DNA of 64,000 nucleotides, from positions 2,548,077-2,612,076 of the forward strand of contig CABFPE010000006.1 of the NCBI GenBank assembly GCA_900660155.1, in the 5' to 3' direction. Shown piece after piece: positions 9,866 through 21,591 of the stretch; the first letter of the stretch is position 1; each line of letters begins with the position of its first letter. Below the pieces are notes generated by a model. It was not told where the DNA came from and ran no database searches. It saw only the letters and a program-made list of their open reading frames with translations. The position numbers and the translations under genes are program-made. Origin of the DNA: Hofstenia miamia (Eukaryota; Xenacoelomorpha; Acoela; Hofsteniidae).

Positions 9866-10863
9866 GTAAAACTTTGTCAGAAAATGGCGTTCCTTTATCT
9901 ACTCCTACTCAAAATGGTGGAAAAGAATTTAGTGAAAAATTTGAAGAAGGAACTTTGATCTTTGCACTTTGATGACAAGACCATACAAAGGAAGGAATAT
10001 CACGTAGTAGTTCTGAAGAATGAAAAGGAAGTCAGACTTGCCTTTCTTGAACTGGGAAATAGTAAAGGAGAAACAATATTTGAAGGAATAAAAGCTGTTC
10101 TTGACAAATATGCATTCTGGCTTTCAATACAAATGATTATATCTGACACACCTGCAGCAAATACCGGCAAAATTCTCAGTGCAGTCACATGGATAAAGAA
10201 ACACTTTGAAGATATAGGATAGGAAAAGCTTGTATTCATATTCTAGACACAGTATTGAAGCACGTCATGAATGATCATTTTTGTGGATCAACAACATCAC
10301 CAAACACATCAGTTACTCATTCATTTAATAAATATTGCAAGGTTATGAACAACTGAAGACTTCATTTGGCAATACTGGAAAATTGCTAAAGAAAGCAGAA
10401 CAAGATCGATTGTGAGAAGACAAGGCTTTTCTTGTTCACTTAATATCATGCTATAGGGTTTTCAAAACTTCCTAAAGATGAATTTTCAGTCACTTCCAGC
10501 CCTCAGCAATGGAAGATCGAACTCAAGGGCAATTTATACATTGCTTGCTTTTATTCTGATACCAGAGCATCGCCATACAGCTGGAGTGGCATGTGAGTTC
10601 ATAACTGGTTCAAGGGCTGACATTTGGTTCTCAACTCCCAGCTTCAATCCTGCTGACTTTGACAAGCTGTCAGAATCTTATAAAGAACATCCAAAGACTT
10701 TGAAGTCATTGACGAGGTTTTGGTCCACAGAGCCAACGTATATGCCAACACAGCGTTCAAATATCTGTGCAGAGAGTGCAATTAAAGTGATGCAAGATTT
10801 ACTTTTAATCAGTAAATCCATCGAAAAACTAAACATTAAATTTCTTTTAACAAATGCAGATTG
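9866..10863 (+). pseudogene. Transposase relic of an unassigned family
   Basis: Plus-strand pieces read AYNVCKTLSENGVPLSTPTQ (about 9866-9930), then LHFDDKTIQRKEYHVVVLKN and IISDTPAANTG (9962-10222). Next comes ILDTVLKHVMN (about 10230-10275), and finally LPALSNGRSNSRAIYTLLAF and PTQRSNICAESAIKVMQDL (10478-10863). HFDDK and ISDT with a following NTG look like the first two acidic strands of an RNase H-like transposase core; SNGRSNS may correspond to the RWNS-like motif of hAT proteins. I recall similar proteins as repeat-encoded in other invertebrates but cannot name the superfamily. Several stops and frame changes are present. Confidence 0.5.
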
Positions 10864-11058
10864 AAATATAAGTGCATTTTATTCATTTGTCAATGTAACA
10901 TAAATTAGTCAATTTTTAAAAAATACTTACACTGCTTTATAGTTAAGCATTTTAGTTTTTTGCATCGAGGGTGAACCTTTCTTAACCAAATAGAAACGTT
11001 TTGTGTCTTCCTTGATTTTGCATGATAACTCTACAAAATAAGATATGGGGATATACCA
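10864..11058. other. AT-rich DNA after the transposase relic
   Basis: No terminal repeat of the preceding element could be recognised. Confidence 0.4.
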
Positions 11059-11060
11059 TN

Positions 11061-11095
<35 letters not shown>

Positions 11096-11102
11096 ATTAT
11101 TA
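11059..11102. repeat. (TA)n and (TTA)n tract with one ambiguous base
   Basis: A TA run followed by TTA units, with a single N at 11060. It continues on the minus strand from an A-rich run at 11103-11114, as a poly(A)-derived tail would. Confidence 0.8.
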
Positions 11103-11320
11103 TTTTTTTTTTTGAGAAAGTACCTGGGTTTCAAGCAGGGGCAATAAGCCAAAGATTAACAGCACACTTCCATCTTGAGAATAATTACCACTATAGCAGA
11201 TAATAAAATTGTATATTTACAAAAGAGAGGAAGAAATTTAGTATTACCCATTGTAACCCTAAGGTCGAATTGAAGGGCATAGGGCCTTCCGAAGAAGGTA
11301 CAAAAGATAAAGTTTTAATA
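11103..11320 (-). mobile_element. Possible retroelement 3' end with A-rich tail
   Basis: On the minus strand about 200 bases of moderately GC-rich, non-coding sequence run into a pure A stretch and then TAA/TA units, the layout of a LINE or SINE 3' end. Near its start is CCTTC-TTCG-GAAGG (11298-11285 on the minus strand), a stem closed on a UUCG tetraloop by a C-G pair. No protein motif was found. Confidence 0.35.
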
Positions 11321-12686
11321 TTTATATTGCGTATGTATATTTTATTGATGATCAGAAGTTATTTCGCATTGAAATCTCAATTCTATGCAACGAATGAATC
11401 AAATTTAGATCAGTAAAGTTACACCAAAATATATTTTTGCTAAAGGATGCTGAATTAAAATACCCACAAACCACAAAATCTTATATTTTTAATTAAAAGT
11501 CGAATTTTATTTATTATTGTAAATATATTGATTTCACACATGAAAAATAGCAACTTAAGTAGACTATCAGTAAATATAATATAGATAAAATCCGCCCAAA
11601 TGTATTGCACCACCTTAGTTTTCACGAAATAACTGTATTAACACTAATGGTTATTGTTTATCCATGAATAATGTACAAAGTATATGGTTAATTCCAAGTA
11701 ACCGATCCAAACTATTTTGACTTATACTTAGTGTAAATAATGAAATAGATTTCATCAGAGAAGTTTACATGATGCATTGCCTCATTGAAATGTTAGACTA
11801 TATTGTATATTATGTTCTCCACTAAGTGCTTCTCTTTTCAATTCAATATAATTAATTACATACTAATTCAAATTTCTGCAACGAACCTACATTTTATTTT
11901 TTGTACAAAAATTATTAAATGTACATTTTCAAATATTTCTGTCAATTGAAAAATAATACATGAATACTTTTGCAAAGAAATCAGATCTAATGTCATTTGG
12001 AAAATTGTCAAAACCAAAATCACATTTTAAAAATTATTCAGTATTGTAACGGGACCCACAAATAAATTATGAAGAAAATAGGCATAAAGAATGAATATAG
12101 TAATAAAGCCCCTCAACATCAATCTATTCACAAGTGTAGAGATTAACACAAAACCATTTGAATTGTGAAAATCTAATTTCTTAAATCATTGCGGTGCTCA
12201 AAAAAACCCATTTGCTAATGAAATTGATGATATTTTAATCCACTGATAATTGCAAAAATACTTCAGTAATATAAAAAATCCATTATTTAAATATCTAGCA
12301 TTATTATATTAATTTCACTAAAAACTGAATTTTTGGAAATTTGCGAAAAAAATTTCACTTAGGTGATAATTTTATCGAATTCATCATATGACCTTTCTTG
12401 TAGGCCCTTTTGAATGGAAATTATTATTTGGACAAATGATTCAAAACTTTATTATGGTATTTTGCTGTTCAATGGATTTTGCAAAATATGTTCTCAATTT
12501 GCATCAGAACAGTTCATGTGAATTGTGAAACAAGAAGTATCGGAGATATTGCTTGATATGCTTATAAGAGTCCATCAGCAATTTCAAGGATGTCTAGTTG
12601 CTAATAGTAAAAAGATTACAGATCTTTAAAGCTAATCTTGGTTGAGCTACGATTATTATACACACATAAATAGAAATGTTGGTTAT
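11321..12686. other. AT-rich DNA, nothing recognised
   Basis: No coding frame, repeat boundary or RNA gene could be supported. Confidence 0.5.
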
Positions 12687-13175
12687 TAGAGTTGCACCCG
12701 AGTCGCACAATGTGAATCCCGACATTAAAATTTAACTTCAAGTGATGATGAACTTTGTTGATTATATATATATTCTAATTTACTGTATGTTGTGAGAAAG
12801 ATCATGACATGTTATTATAGGTCAATATTAAGAGCCTAACAGCATTATTCTGCAAAATAACCATTAAAAAACTGAAAAAATATGTATGATATTTGAAAAC
12901 CTTCAATAAAATTGTTTAAATAAAAATCAGAACGGAATCCAATAAATTGCTAACTTTGTTTTAAAACTAATTCCAATATAATTCCAACTTGCAAGTGAAA
13001 TCAAATTGATCTCAAATTCCAAAAAAATGGATGAGATCCTTTGTGAAAATCGATTTTCTTCATTTGTTTATTACTTAGTTGTGACCCAGGTGCCAGCAGA
13101 CCCGGGATACTTAAGGAAAAATTGACCCGGTGCCTGTCAACAAATCCCAGACGTGGCGACCCGGTTGCATCTCTG
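12687..13175. mobile_element. hAT MITE with ACCCGG words, 489 bp
   Basis: Left end TAGAGTTGCACCCGAGTCGC; right end, on the minus strand, CAGAGATGCAACCGGGTCGC. Apart from the first base these match at all but four positions. The flanks TTGGTTAT (12679-12686) and TTCGTTAT (13176-13183) agree at 7 of 8 bases. Near the right end ACCCGG/CCCGGG words recur (13083-13165). No coding capacity. The ends and 8-bp duplication place it in hAT. Confidence 0.8.
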
Positions 13176-13931
13176 TTCGTTATATAATTGAGCATTTATC
13201 CCTAAATCAACTTAGGCAACACATTTTTAGAAGTGATGAAGTAAACCTCGCAACAGTTATATTCATCCTCAATAGATATGGCACTACAGGAATATATTTT
13301 TTTCAAAAAATCAAAATTGAGATGAGGCAAAATTTATTTGAAACTTGGAGTTAAATAACTTTTTTATTTAACTGCAGAAGCAAACTATAAATCAGCAAAA
13401 AATCAATTGTTGCAATGCCTATGAGCTTATTCTCCAAATCTGCTGATGGTTTAAAAGGTTTTGCAAGATTTTCTCAATTACTTATAGAAATTTTCAATAG
13501 ATTACCAATAATAATTTGTTTTTTGTACAGTTATAGTCCTTTGCAGTTTAACCAATTCTTTCCATTTACAATTATCTAATTGAAATGAAGGCATTGCAAT
13601 ACCTTTAGTCTGCTAAAAATCACCTATATTTCAGAACAGCTATCATCGAATGGTGTTTACATCTGCAGAAATCGTACTTGCCAGTAAATATCTGTGATGA
13701 ATTAAACTATATTATTATTTATTAGTTTTTAAAATTGAAGACTTGTTTAAAAAATTTAGCTTAGCAGGGAAGTACTATATAGAATGTTTTAACTGGAAAC
13801 AGTGTCTGATACACATTAGTGCATGTAGAATATAACAAAATTTTAGAGTTTATTCTAAATATAAAAATTTCCTTGAATATTTGTTGGGAGCACATTTCAA
13901 AAATCATTTCATCTTTGTTTGACTTTTATAA
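13176..13931. other. AT-rich DNA, nothing recognised
   Basis: Only short chance frames. Confidence 0.5.
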
Positions 13932-14523
13932 ATGGATATAAGTGCTTATTTATCCTATTCTAGAAAAATTTCAAGCAAAAAGAAAGGTTTATTTACTTTC
14001 AATTATATTACTGAGCAAGCAAAGCCATCTTACGAAAAAATATTTTTTGCATTTATCCACTTATGTGAAAATTACAAATTTTCTATTGCTTTCAGAGTAG
14101 ACTTTGGCAAAAAATCTATTTTTCTATATGATGCTTTATATAAAACTGCAAATCGAGAACCTAAGCGAAGAATAGTTGCAGAGGCTAAGAAATTGAGAAA
14201 GTGTAGTACAAGAGCAAAACAAGTCTACAACGACAAAAAGCATGATGCAAAGAAAGAAAACTCTAAAAGAGAATGCCCTAGATCTGGAACAGGTGAGGAC
14301 GTAGTGAGATTCTGCGATGATACATGGGGAACAATGGAGCTGGGATAAAGTGTGAGCAGTTCAAGGAAGATGTTAGTCAAGAAGATTAGGTGATCTCCAC
14401 ATCTAAGGCAAAGGGTGTTCTAAAGAAGATGAAGAACTAGAATGCACCAAGAAAAAATAAGGCACACGGATATTAGTATAAGAAGTTTGCAAGCGTTCAT
14501 GACAGACAAGAGATAAATTAGGA
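13932..14523 (+). pseudogene. R4/Dong-like LINE reverse transcriptase fragment
   Basis: An open frame runs 13932-14348; its second half is Lys-rich (RRIVAEAKKLRKCSTRAKQV) and ends near FCDDTWGTMEL. About 50 bases on, another frame reads GVLKKMKN-stop-NAPRKNKAHGY-stop-YKKFASVHDR. In R4/Dong-like LINEs this is the N-terminal edge of the reverse transcriptase, with MKNW-APG-D and HGYW-K-F, so both TAG codons stand where Trp (TGG) is expected. The first ~70 codons may be unrelated. It may belong to the same group as the LINE end at 1-164. Confidence 0.5.
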
Positions 14524-15547
14524 ACCAGAGATAAACTGTGAGTAGGTAAAAATAAGCTTTAAGCGATTACAACAGCAAGAACGACGAAGAGTAAGGCTGG
14601 TTTTACAGCTTTTGAATGAACAAAAATACGTCTTAATTAGGATAAGATCTCCTGTAAGCGATTATGATTGACGATAAATTGAAAAGACTAATGAAATCAA
14701 AATAATTCAAAATTGAGATTCTCTAATATTCTTTCGCTTCAGATGAAAGCCTCGAAAAGAATACTTTTGATATTCTGTCTCTCAACACTCTCTTATTTTG
14801 TTGAAGTTGTGAATATTCGAGATCATCTCAATATTCCAATACAAAGAAAATTTATAAAAAATTTGAATTTATAAATTATAACTTTAATAAATATAGTGGA
14901 ATGCAGAAGTTATGTGTAAGTTAATATGAGCTTATAATAATAATCCAAATTGCTAATAACTTTATAAATGATATGAGAGCAATACTTAGAAATCGTACGA
15001 AAACGTTAACCATATATTCATGTACGAGAGATTTTAAAATACCGAGAATTTTAATAACAAGTTAGTGAATTCAATATTTAGTCTGATGCTGAAAATACAG
15101 GGCAGTTTTTGCTTTTAGTTTCTTAATGTACAATATAATTACAATATTTTATATTATAAGGATTGGTCCTTGTCACGCTTAAAGTAATTAGCAATTTGAA
15201 ACATTATAAATAACTTATATTTAGCAATTTATTGCTGCGTTCATGTTTACCCATCAAAATTATAAAATATAATTTCAGAATTTCTATAAATTTTGCTTGT
15301 ATTTGAATATCGAGCTGCACTTACAATCCAATGTTGACACGATGTAAATGCAAATACATTATCAATTATTGCTAAAGTCTTGTAATCCTACTGGATGCGG
15401 TGTTGATGTGACTCCTTTTCATATATTTAATATACACCTTGTAGCAAAAATGAACTCCCAAAAATATACTTTACAGATAAAAGGATGAACATTTACAAAC
15501 AGAAAAGTGGGAGTAACAGCAAAATGAATTTGCTATAAACACATTGT
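14524..15547. other. AT-rich DNA, nothing recognised
   Basis: No frame or repeat boundary could be supported. Confidence 0.5.
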
Positions 15548-16200
15548 TTAAGTTTTAACCAGTTTTCTGTTTGTTAAGAACTTAGATAAACGCAGAGAAA
15601 TGCTGTTTAAATTTTTGCGCGTGGCCTTCAAAATTTGATGTTGCGATTCTCGGATATATTCGACCAATATCTTTTTCATAAATTTATTTTTCTTTACAAG
15701 AAGTTCTCGAGGATAGTTCACACGTTTTCCACTATTGATATCTGGAGAATTTGGTGGCCACTGCAGAATTTGAATATTGTTTTCAGACCTGAAATATTTT
15801 GTTTCATAGAGGTGTGAGGAATTGCGCCATCTTGACCTAATATCCATACTTTGAGGTATACATCATTTGCATATGGAACGAACTCCAACACAATTTCGCA
15901 ATATTTTTTTACTGGTAATCCTTCCTTCGGGGATAACTTTCAAACAAAATCCGGAATATGACCGTACGCTCAAAACGATAACTTTTAGATAAAATTTTGG
16001 TGACTTTTTCTTAGGCCTTGCCGGCTGACTACTAGACCAAACCTTGAATTTGTATAGTCCGGCCAGGATAATAGGTGCAAGATATATCCGGTGTGAGCAG
16101 GAAAGGGTAAAATAATATTGCAATCGCAACTCGGATTTTAAACTCCAACCTTATTGCTATTGAAATCGAACGAACACACATTGACCATCTACTTTCACGC
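15548..16200 (-). pseudogene. Tc1-like transposase relic
   Basis: On the minus strand, 16129-15863 contains SYSGFCLKVIPEGRITSKK, like the region after the first catalytic strand of Tc1 proteins. It continues with a piece resembling QDGAIPHTS, the second Asp region, and then NIQILQWPPNSPDIN and a C-terminal tail (15847-15548). Several stops and frame changes separate the pieces. The third acidic residue is not in the same frame. Terminal repeats were not found. A related relic lies at 25790-26330. Confidence 0.6.
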
Positions 16201-16817
16201 AAGAACATATTGATTCAATCAATGTAAAGTCCGTGTGGTGGACTGTTGCGTCTTTACATGTTCCAACAACGGCCATGCCAAATGAAAGGCACTGGTCTGA
16301 TGCAGGGAATATTACTATTACGAAGAGGTAATCCCTTGAATTGATATTTCTTCAATGTGTTTCTAAATAAATTTTTTCTTTAAAAATTTTTCAATCAATT
16401 TAATCGTACCCGTTTCTACCCTATAATCTGTTTTCCACTGATTAAGCGATCGGCCTATTTTTTTCATTAATCGCACAGGTCTAGTTTGCATTCTCCGGGT
16501 TTACTGTCTCAAAATGTTTCCAGGAGAATTTTCCATTATTGAATTATTTTATCAGCATTGTCCAAAAAATATTCTTGCGTCCAAATTTTCTTAGCTTCAA
16601 ATTATAAATATCATCCAATTTTTTCAAACTTACCCCATTTGCTAACATTTCTTGACGTCCTTATATGACAACAAAAATTTTTAAAAACCTACTTAAAATA
16701 TAATAATGTAACATTAGCTAAAATTTGATGTTAACTCAATCTAAATCAAAAGTTATTGAGGAGTTGCTTTCTAAAGATCTCAAATTCCAGGGCTAGTAGG
16801 ATTAAGCGATGGAACTA
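16201..16817. other. AT-rich DNA, nothing recognised
   Basis: The first 150 bases are less AT-rich and may be the eroded N-terminal part of the neighbouring Tc1-like relic. No motif could be read. Confidence 0.4.
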
Positions 16818-17338
16818 CGAGGGTCATACCAAAAGTTTTGCACAAAACAAATTTATTCAAGCATGAAAACATATATTAAACAAACTACATTTTATTTTTC
16901 CACATAATCGCCTTCTAAGTCAATGCACTTCTTCCAGCGCTTCTCCAGCTTCTTCATGCCTTCATCGAACCACGATTTCGGTTCCAGCGAAGTTCTGCCA
17001 CACTGGAACCGCGACATCCATCTGCTGATTGTCGATCTGTCAGGTGCAGATGCGCCATAGTGTTGCTGCAGGCGATTAGCTGCTTCAGTTGGCGTTTTTC
17101 CCTCTTTAAAAAGAAAATGAATTATTGCACGCCACTCGTTTCTACTGAATTCAGCCATGTCCAAACACGTTACTGAACCTAAAGGCTTCCAACTGTCTTA
17201 TAAAGACACGCAGATGCGCACTAAGTGAATGCTAATCACAAGACGTTGTGTCTGACTGAATGCACAAGCAAATTGTTAATTAACAATTAAATCGATCACA
17301 AGAATGACTGCTGTGCAGAACTTCTGATATGACCCTCG
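16818..17338 (-). mobile_element. Mini-mariner, 521 bp, internally deleted
   Basis: Inverted ends of 27 bp beginning CGAGGGTCATA, with three mismatches, are flanked by TA (16816-16817 and 17339-17340). The inside carries the first and last parts of a mariner transposase joined by a deletion. The well-preserved ends suggest a fairly young, non-autonomous copy. Confidence 0.92.
16892..17164 (-). CDS. Mariner transposase N-terminus fused to its C-terminus
   Basis: A 90-residue open frame. Residues 1-60 (MDMAEFSRNEWRAIIHFLFK to about CGRTSLE) form the first helix-turn-helix domain of mariner transposases, with STISRWMSRF as the recognition helix region. Residues ~62-90 (WFDEGMKKLEKRWKKCIDLE, then GDYVEK) are the extreme C-terminus of the family. 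The DDD/E catalytic core is missing. The junction keeps the frame open, so the copy could in principle make a DNA-binding peptide able to compete for mariner ends. Expression is not shown. Start chosen at the first ATG, just before the conserved FSRNEWRAII block. Confidence 0.8.
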   Translation of the reverse strand: MDMAEFSRNEWRAIIHFLFKEGKTPTEAANRLQQHYGASAPDRSTISRWMSRFQCGRTSLEPKSWFDEGMKKLEKRWKKCIDLEGDYVEK

Positions 17339-19108
17339 TATAAGTATTTTATGCTACCTCCGAGATAAATAAAATGCTTTGAAACGCGTTTCCTTGATTA
17401 ACTTTCTTTAGTTTATTTTGAATAAACATTTAAATTTTTTGAAAAGTGGGCCAATTTAATGCTGTTCATAATCTAGTTAATGAGAGGGTCTTGTTGGTTC
17501 TGAAATGTGAAAGCTATCCAAATATATTCGCACAGGAAGAAAGAAATACAAATCCAGGAAAGCTAAGATAATTTTTTTCTTGAAACTCATCCCTATTTTC
17601 GATGAAGTTGAAAAATACACTTATCTGAGAAAAACTTTCTGAACACCATAGTTTCGACAAGTCTGCAAATCTGTGTTATTCAGTTTCTTCTTTAAACAAT
17701 GCGATTTCAAATGCGGAAATGCTTCTACACACAAATAGTAGGGCATGTCACATACTTTTTCCATCTTTTGTTTTCACTGGTTATGTATATTATAGTATTT
17801 CACGGTTAACTGAGCATGTTTTTCACATTTCCCTCTTAAAATGAGTTTATGCTATGGGATTTTATACATCTTGTTTTTCATTATTTATATTAATGACTTT
17901 TGTTTCTCAAAATTCTTAGCAATTTGTCGTCTAAATACCATGCGCCTCTAGTTTTTGCGTGTGAATAATACACTATTAACTAACTTTGTTTATCCATTTA
18001 CATACATTTTCACGTTTAGAAAGGTTAATTCAACATGGAAGTATGAGTAATTCTGGATGGATGAATTAATGCAATACTATTATGGATACATCAGCTTACA
18101 TGGATTACAATGTAGTTTGGGCGTCATGATTTCCCATGTCAACTACGAAAATAAAGGGTGATACCTCTGTGTAGATTTAATAGATGCAGTGAAGCTCTGC
18201 ACAACTCAATCTGCACAAAAACAACTCACATACAATACGTTTTTTTCCATATGTGTGTAATGCTTAAGCAAGACGAATATTCCTTCCATTTTTTATTTTG
18301 GATATTTGTGAAAACGAACTTACTTTTGTCATGTATATCAGACATTTCAATTTTTTATTGATTTATCATGGGTATATTTCATATGCTTGTTATTAAGTTT
18401 AGCGGATATTCTCTATATTGTGTTTGAAAATTTACGTCTATTTCATACGTCTATAGTGTTTAAGTTTAGAGAAATATTTCTCCACTTTGTATTTGGATAT
18501 TAGCAAAAAATGAGTTTTGCGTCTATCAATTATTTTCCTTGAAGCATAATGTTGCATGTTTAAACATTGTGACAAGTATGCCTTAAGTGAAACTTTGTCA
18601 AATATGTTTCGTCACTAGATGGCGTCCAGTAGCATAACTTCATTACCCTATGCCAAATAGCCGTAGGTGTTACGAGAACTTCAGGGTGTCCCATTGCGAC
18701 GGGATCGTGCCCGTCTCTTTCTACTATTAATTAACTTTACGCATTTTACAATGTCATACAAGCAGTGCAGTGTAGATTCAATTTAATTATTTTCATATTG
18801 TTTGATGTGGTGTCAATTATGATCAGGGCCTGGATTTATATGCCTAAAAATATCCTGAAATATGCGTTATCAAACAATACACCAAAATATAGAAAACGTG
18901 CTTTAAAGTATGCATAAAAACTACATGAAACTACATGAAAGGGAACTGATATTCAATTACCAAAGCTTGCCAATAAACATAGAAATGTTGATTCACGTGA
19001 TCAACAGTCATGAACATTGGCTGTAGTTGAATTTGACCCACCTAGACTAGAGGCACATTTCTGTATAAAGGAACATTTAAAGGATTAAAATAAAATCAAC
19101 TGCGCGGA
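17339..19108. other. AT-rich DNA, no supported gene
   Basis: A somewhat GC-richer patch at 18600-18720 has no recognised motif. It is probably the region downstream of the minus-strand gene ending at 19120. Confidence 0.45.
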
Positions 19109-19114
19109 TTTATT
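19109..19114 (-). promoter_or_regulatory. Polyadenylation signal AATAAA
   Basis: A canonical AATAAA on the minus strand starts five bases after the TAA of the exon at 19120-19290. This would give a very short 3' untranslated region. Confidence 0.5.
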
Positions 19115-19119
19115 CCTCA

Positions 19120-19290
19120 TTATAGCTTGTGCAAATCTTCCCATGGATAGTAAATCAAGATTTCCTGTAAAGCATTCAGCTTTTCTTTGTACGTCTCCCC
19201 CTTTATTAGTTCTATGACATTATCAAGTATCTCAAACTCGCTGCAAAGAAATAACCGCCCTTGTAGTTGCGTTATAGCTTCAGGACAAAA
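19120..19290 (-). CDS. Probable last exon of an unrecognised host gene
   Basis: After a clean acceptor (TATCTTTTAG, AG at 19292-19291) a 171-bp exon in phase 0 encodes 56 residues. It starts FCPEAITQLQGRLFLCSEFE and ends ILIYYPWEDLHKL then TAA. Codon use is varied and the peptide looks helical, as in HEAT/ARM-type repeats. A canonical AATAAA follows the stop almost at once. It resembles no mobile element I know. Upstream exons should lie at higher coordinates on the minus strand; none between here and 28.8 kb could be tied to it. Function unknown. Confidence 0.55.
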   Translation of the reverse strand, partial: FCPEAITQLQGRLFLCSEFEILDNVIELIKGETYKEKLNALQEILIYYPWEDLHKL

Positions 19291-21423
19291 CTAAAAGATA
19301 CAGTAATGAAACGCAATTCCTAGATTAAGTTGTCGTCCAGCAAATAAGTAAGTTTTAAAGTTTCAAACATTTGTGACTCTTCAACTTCGAGGTGATGCAG
19401 TAAAAGATAAAATTTAGTGAATTATTTGGCATCTGTGACATTCACGTGTGAAAAACGATGGCAAATGCGAGCTATGATAGAAATATACGTTAAAGAAAAC
19501 TGTTTCTGAATATGCGTAAAATCTGCTTTATATCTTAAGCATATAAATCTTAGCCATGATTATGGTTATGACGGTTGAAGCACGCTTTCTCAATGATTGA
19601 CAAAGCTTGTTGATTTATCTTCTCAAAACGGTAATTAATTATGATTTTATTGTTGTAAAATTAAACTTCTCAGTGATTTCAACAAAAAACTTAATTTTTT
19701 ATTGATGGCTATGAGAGCTTAAGTATGTTTCTTTTTAATAGCACAATTGAAGGTTTTCTTGTTGCATCAAGCAATTTTATTTACATAACATATAAATATG
19801 GGCATAACTGGCTTAGCATACGAGCACGGACAAACCAACACTTCTATTTTCATGGGTACGGGCTGGGCAAGGGCACGAGACACGGGCACGGGCACATTCC
19901 CTATCCTAGCATATAACCTTAACGTATATAATATTTTCAAAGTTGGAATTTTACCAGATCTTAACCAGAATGATTCAAAAAATGTGACCATATTTAATAA
20001 AGAACTTAATCCTTTTTCTAGATGGTATACAAGCAAGCAATCTATGACAAAAGAATTTCGGCTGTGAATTGTGATAATCAGCAAAATGTCCTTAAAACAT
20101 TCACTAGTTCTCAGTTTAGAATATTTATCCACGATACATGATCTCTAACTTCTGTGCATTACTGAATCTGGGATTCAAGATGATGCTTCTTCAAGGATTT
20201 TGTAAAGTGGCAATTTGGCCATTTTCAGCAAACCAGGTGATGCTGTGAAATTATCGACAGAGGAGGTAACAATTTTCCTTTAATTCTTCCCTGTTACAAG
20301 AAGTAAGTACGCTTGTCAAACTCTTACGTACTTAAGGAATTTACATTCCTGTAAATAAAATCTTTTATGAGATCTTTTTAGCAATTTTATAGTATAATCC
20401 AACATTAATTATACACAGTGCTGTTGCTATTGCCACAGATTTCAATCATAGGCAGTTATTCATACTACTTGTTCTGGTTTACGTAATATGTGAAGTTTCC
20501 CATTTGAGTCTGTCGCTGAAGCCTTTATATTTGTTCAACGACTGCGCATGACTTTGTTCGGCAGAGATTGTATTTACAAAACATTGTATGTACAATGGGC
20601 AAGCTTTTAGAAAATATTAAGGGATTTTTAAGAAAATATTAATCACACTAAGATTATTGTGAAAGCATTACTTGAAAAGTGGAAAGCATATATGTGATAT
20701 CTGCCACATATTACATACATATATTTGGAAATCATCAGTGGTGGAAGCTGGCGGCGAAGTGCCAGACTCTACAAACTGCAGATATATATCTTTTATAAAA
20801 GACTATCTGTATTTCCCGATTGCTAATCTTACTTATTAAATGATTTTTGTGAAATTCTTTTACAAAAAATTCTTTAATTATACCATGATTTGTATTTATG
20901 AAAAATCTGAAGGGTTCTTTAATACTTATGAATACCACATTTTGATGTGTTTTCATTCAAGTAGCTCTGGTAATGGCCTCAAGAAACTAGCCCATAAAAA
21001 TTTCTCTGTTTTAATTGATCAAAAGTGAAAATTGCAGTCTGAAATAATAGAAAGATGAGGATATTGAAATCCTTAAAATCGTTGACAAAGCAAGCAAAGC
21101 AACTACATTGTAATTTCAAATTGCAGTAAAAGCAAAACAGACTACTACATTAATTCAATTTAAGTGCACTAGGAAATCTAGGATATAATGCAAGGAAAGT
21201 CAATGAACGCCTGCAATAATTATTCGTCTGCAGCATAGGAGTTGGAGATCAAGCGTCGTCGTTATAAGAAACAAGATGACTTAGCTCATCACAATATCTC
21301 CAAGATTAAAAAAAGAAAGGGAATGCCTTTCAAAAGACACTCTCAATGCTTTTTCTCAGATAACTGTTAAAGTAAGCCAATTTTAGTGTTAGAGACTCTG
21401 TTCACCTGGCATGGCATTATATA
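19291..21423. other. AT-rich DNA, probably intronic; one hAT-like end
   Basis: If the exon at 19120-19290 is real, this is its upstream intron. At 19857-19903 the word GGGCACGGG is repeated several times, and on the minus strand the stretch begins TAGGGAATGTGCCCG (19903). This resembles the ends of the hAT MITEs elsewhere in the window, but no partner end or target duplication was found. A strong acceptor-like site (GATAATTTCACAG, minus strand, near 20245) precedes only a 22-codon frame and is not called. Confidence 0.35.
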
Positions 21424-21591
21424 CAGTCTACGAAATAAATAATGGCTAAACCTAAGCTGACTTTTGTTGTTTAAATTCCAGCGGGAAGGTACTTGATTGG
21501 TGTTTTCTCTTTCACACATTGCAATTTATGCGTGTTTAACTCTTCATCTGCATAATTTACATATGTTTTGCGTGTTTCACCTTGCTTTGAA

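Noticed and set aside
19797-19903. 107-bp mini-element with GGGCACGGG words
   Set aside because: The left edge TATGGGCATAAC does not pair well with the right end and there is no 8-bp duplication.
20160-20245. Minus-strand frame after a strong acceptor
   Set aside because: Only 22 codons remain before a stop, and two other frames compete; no homology.
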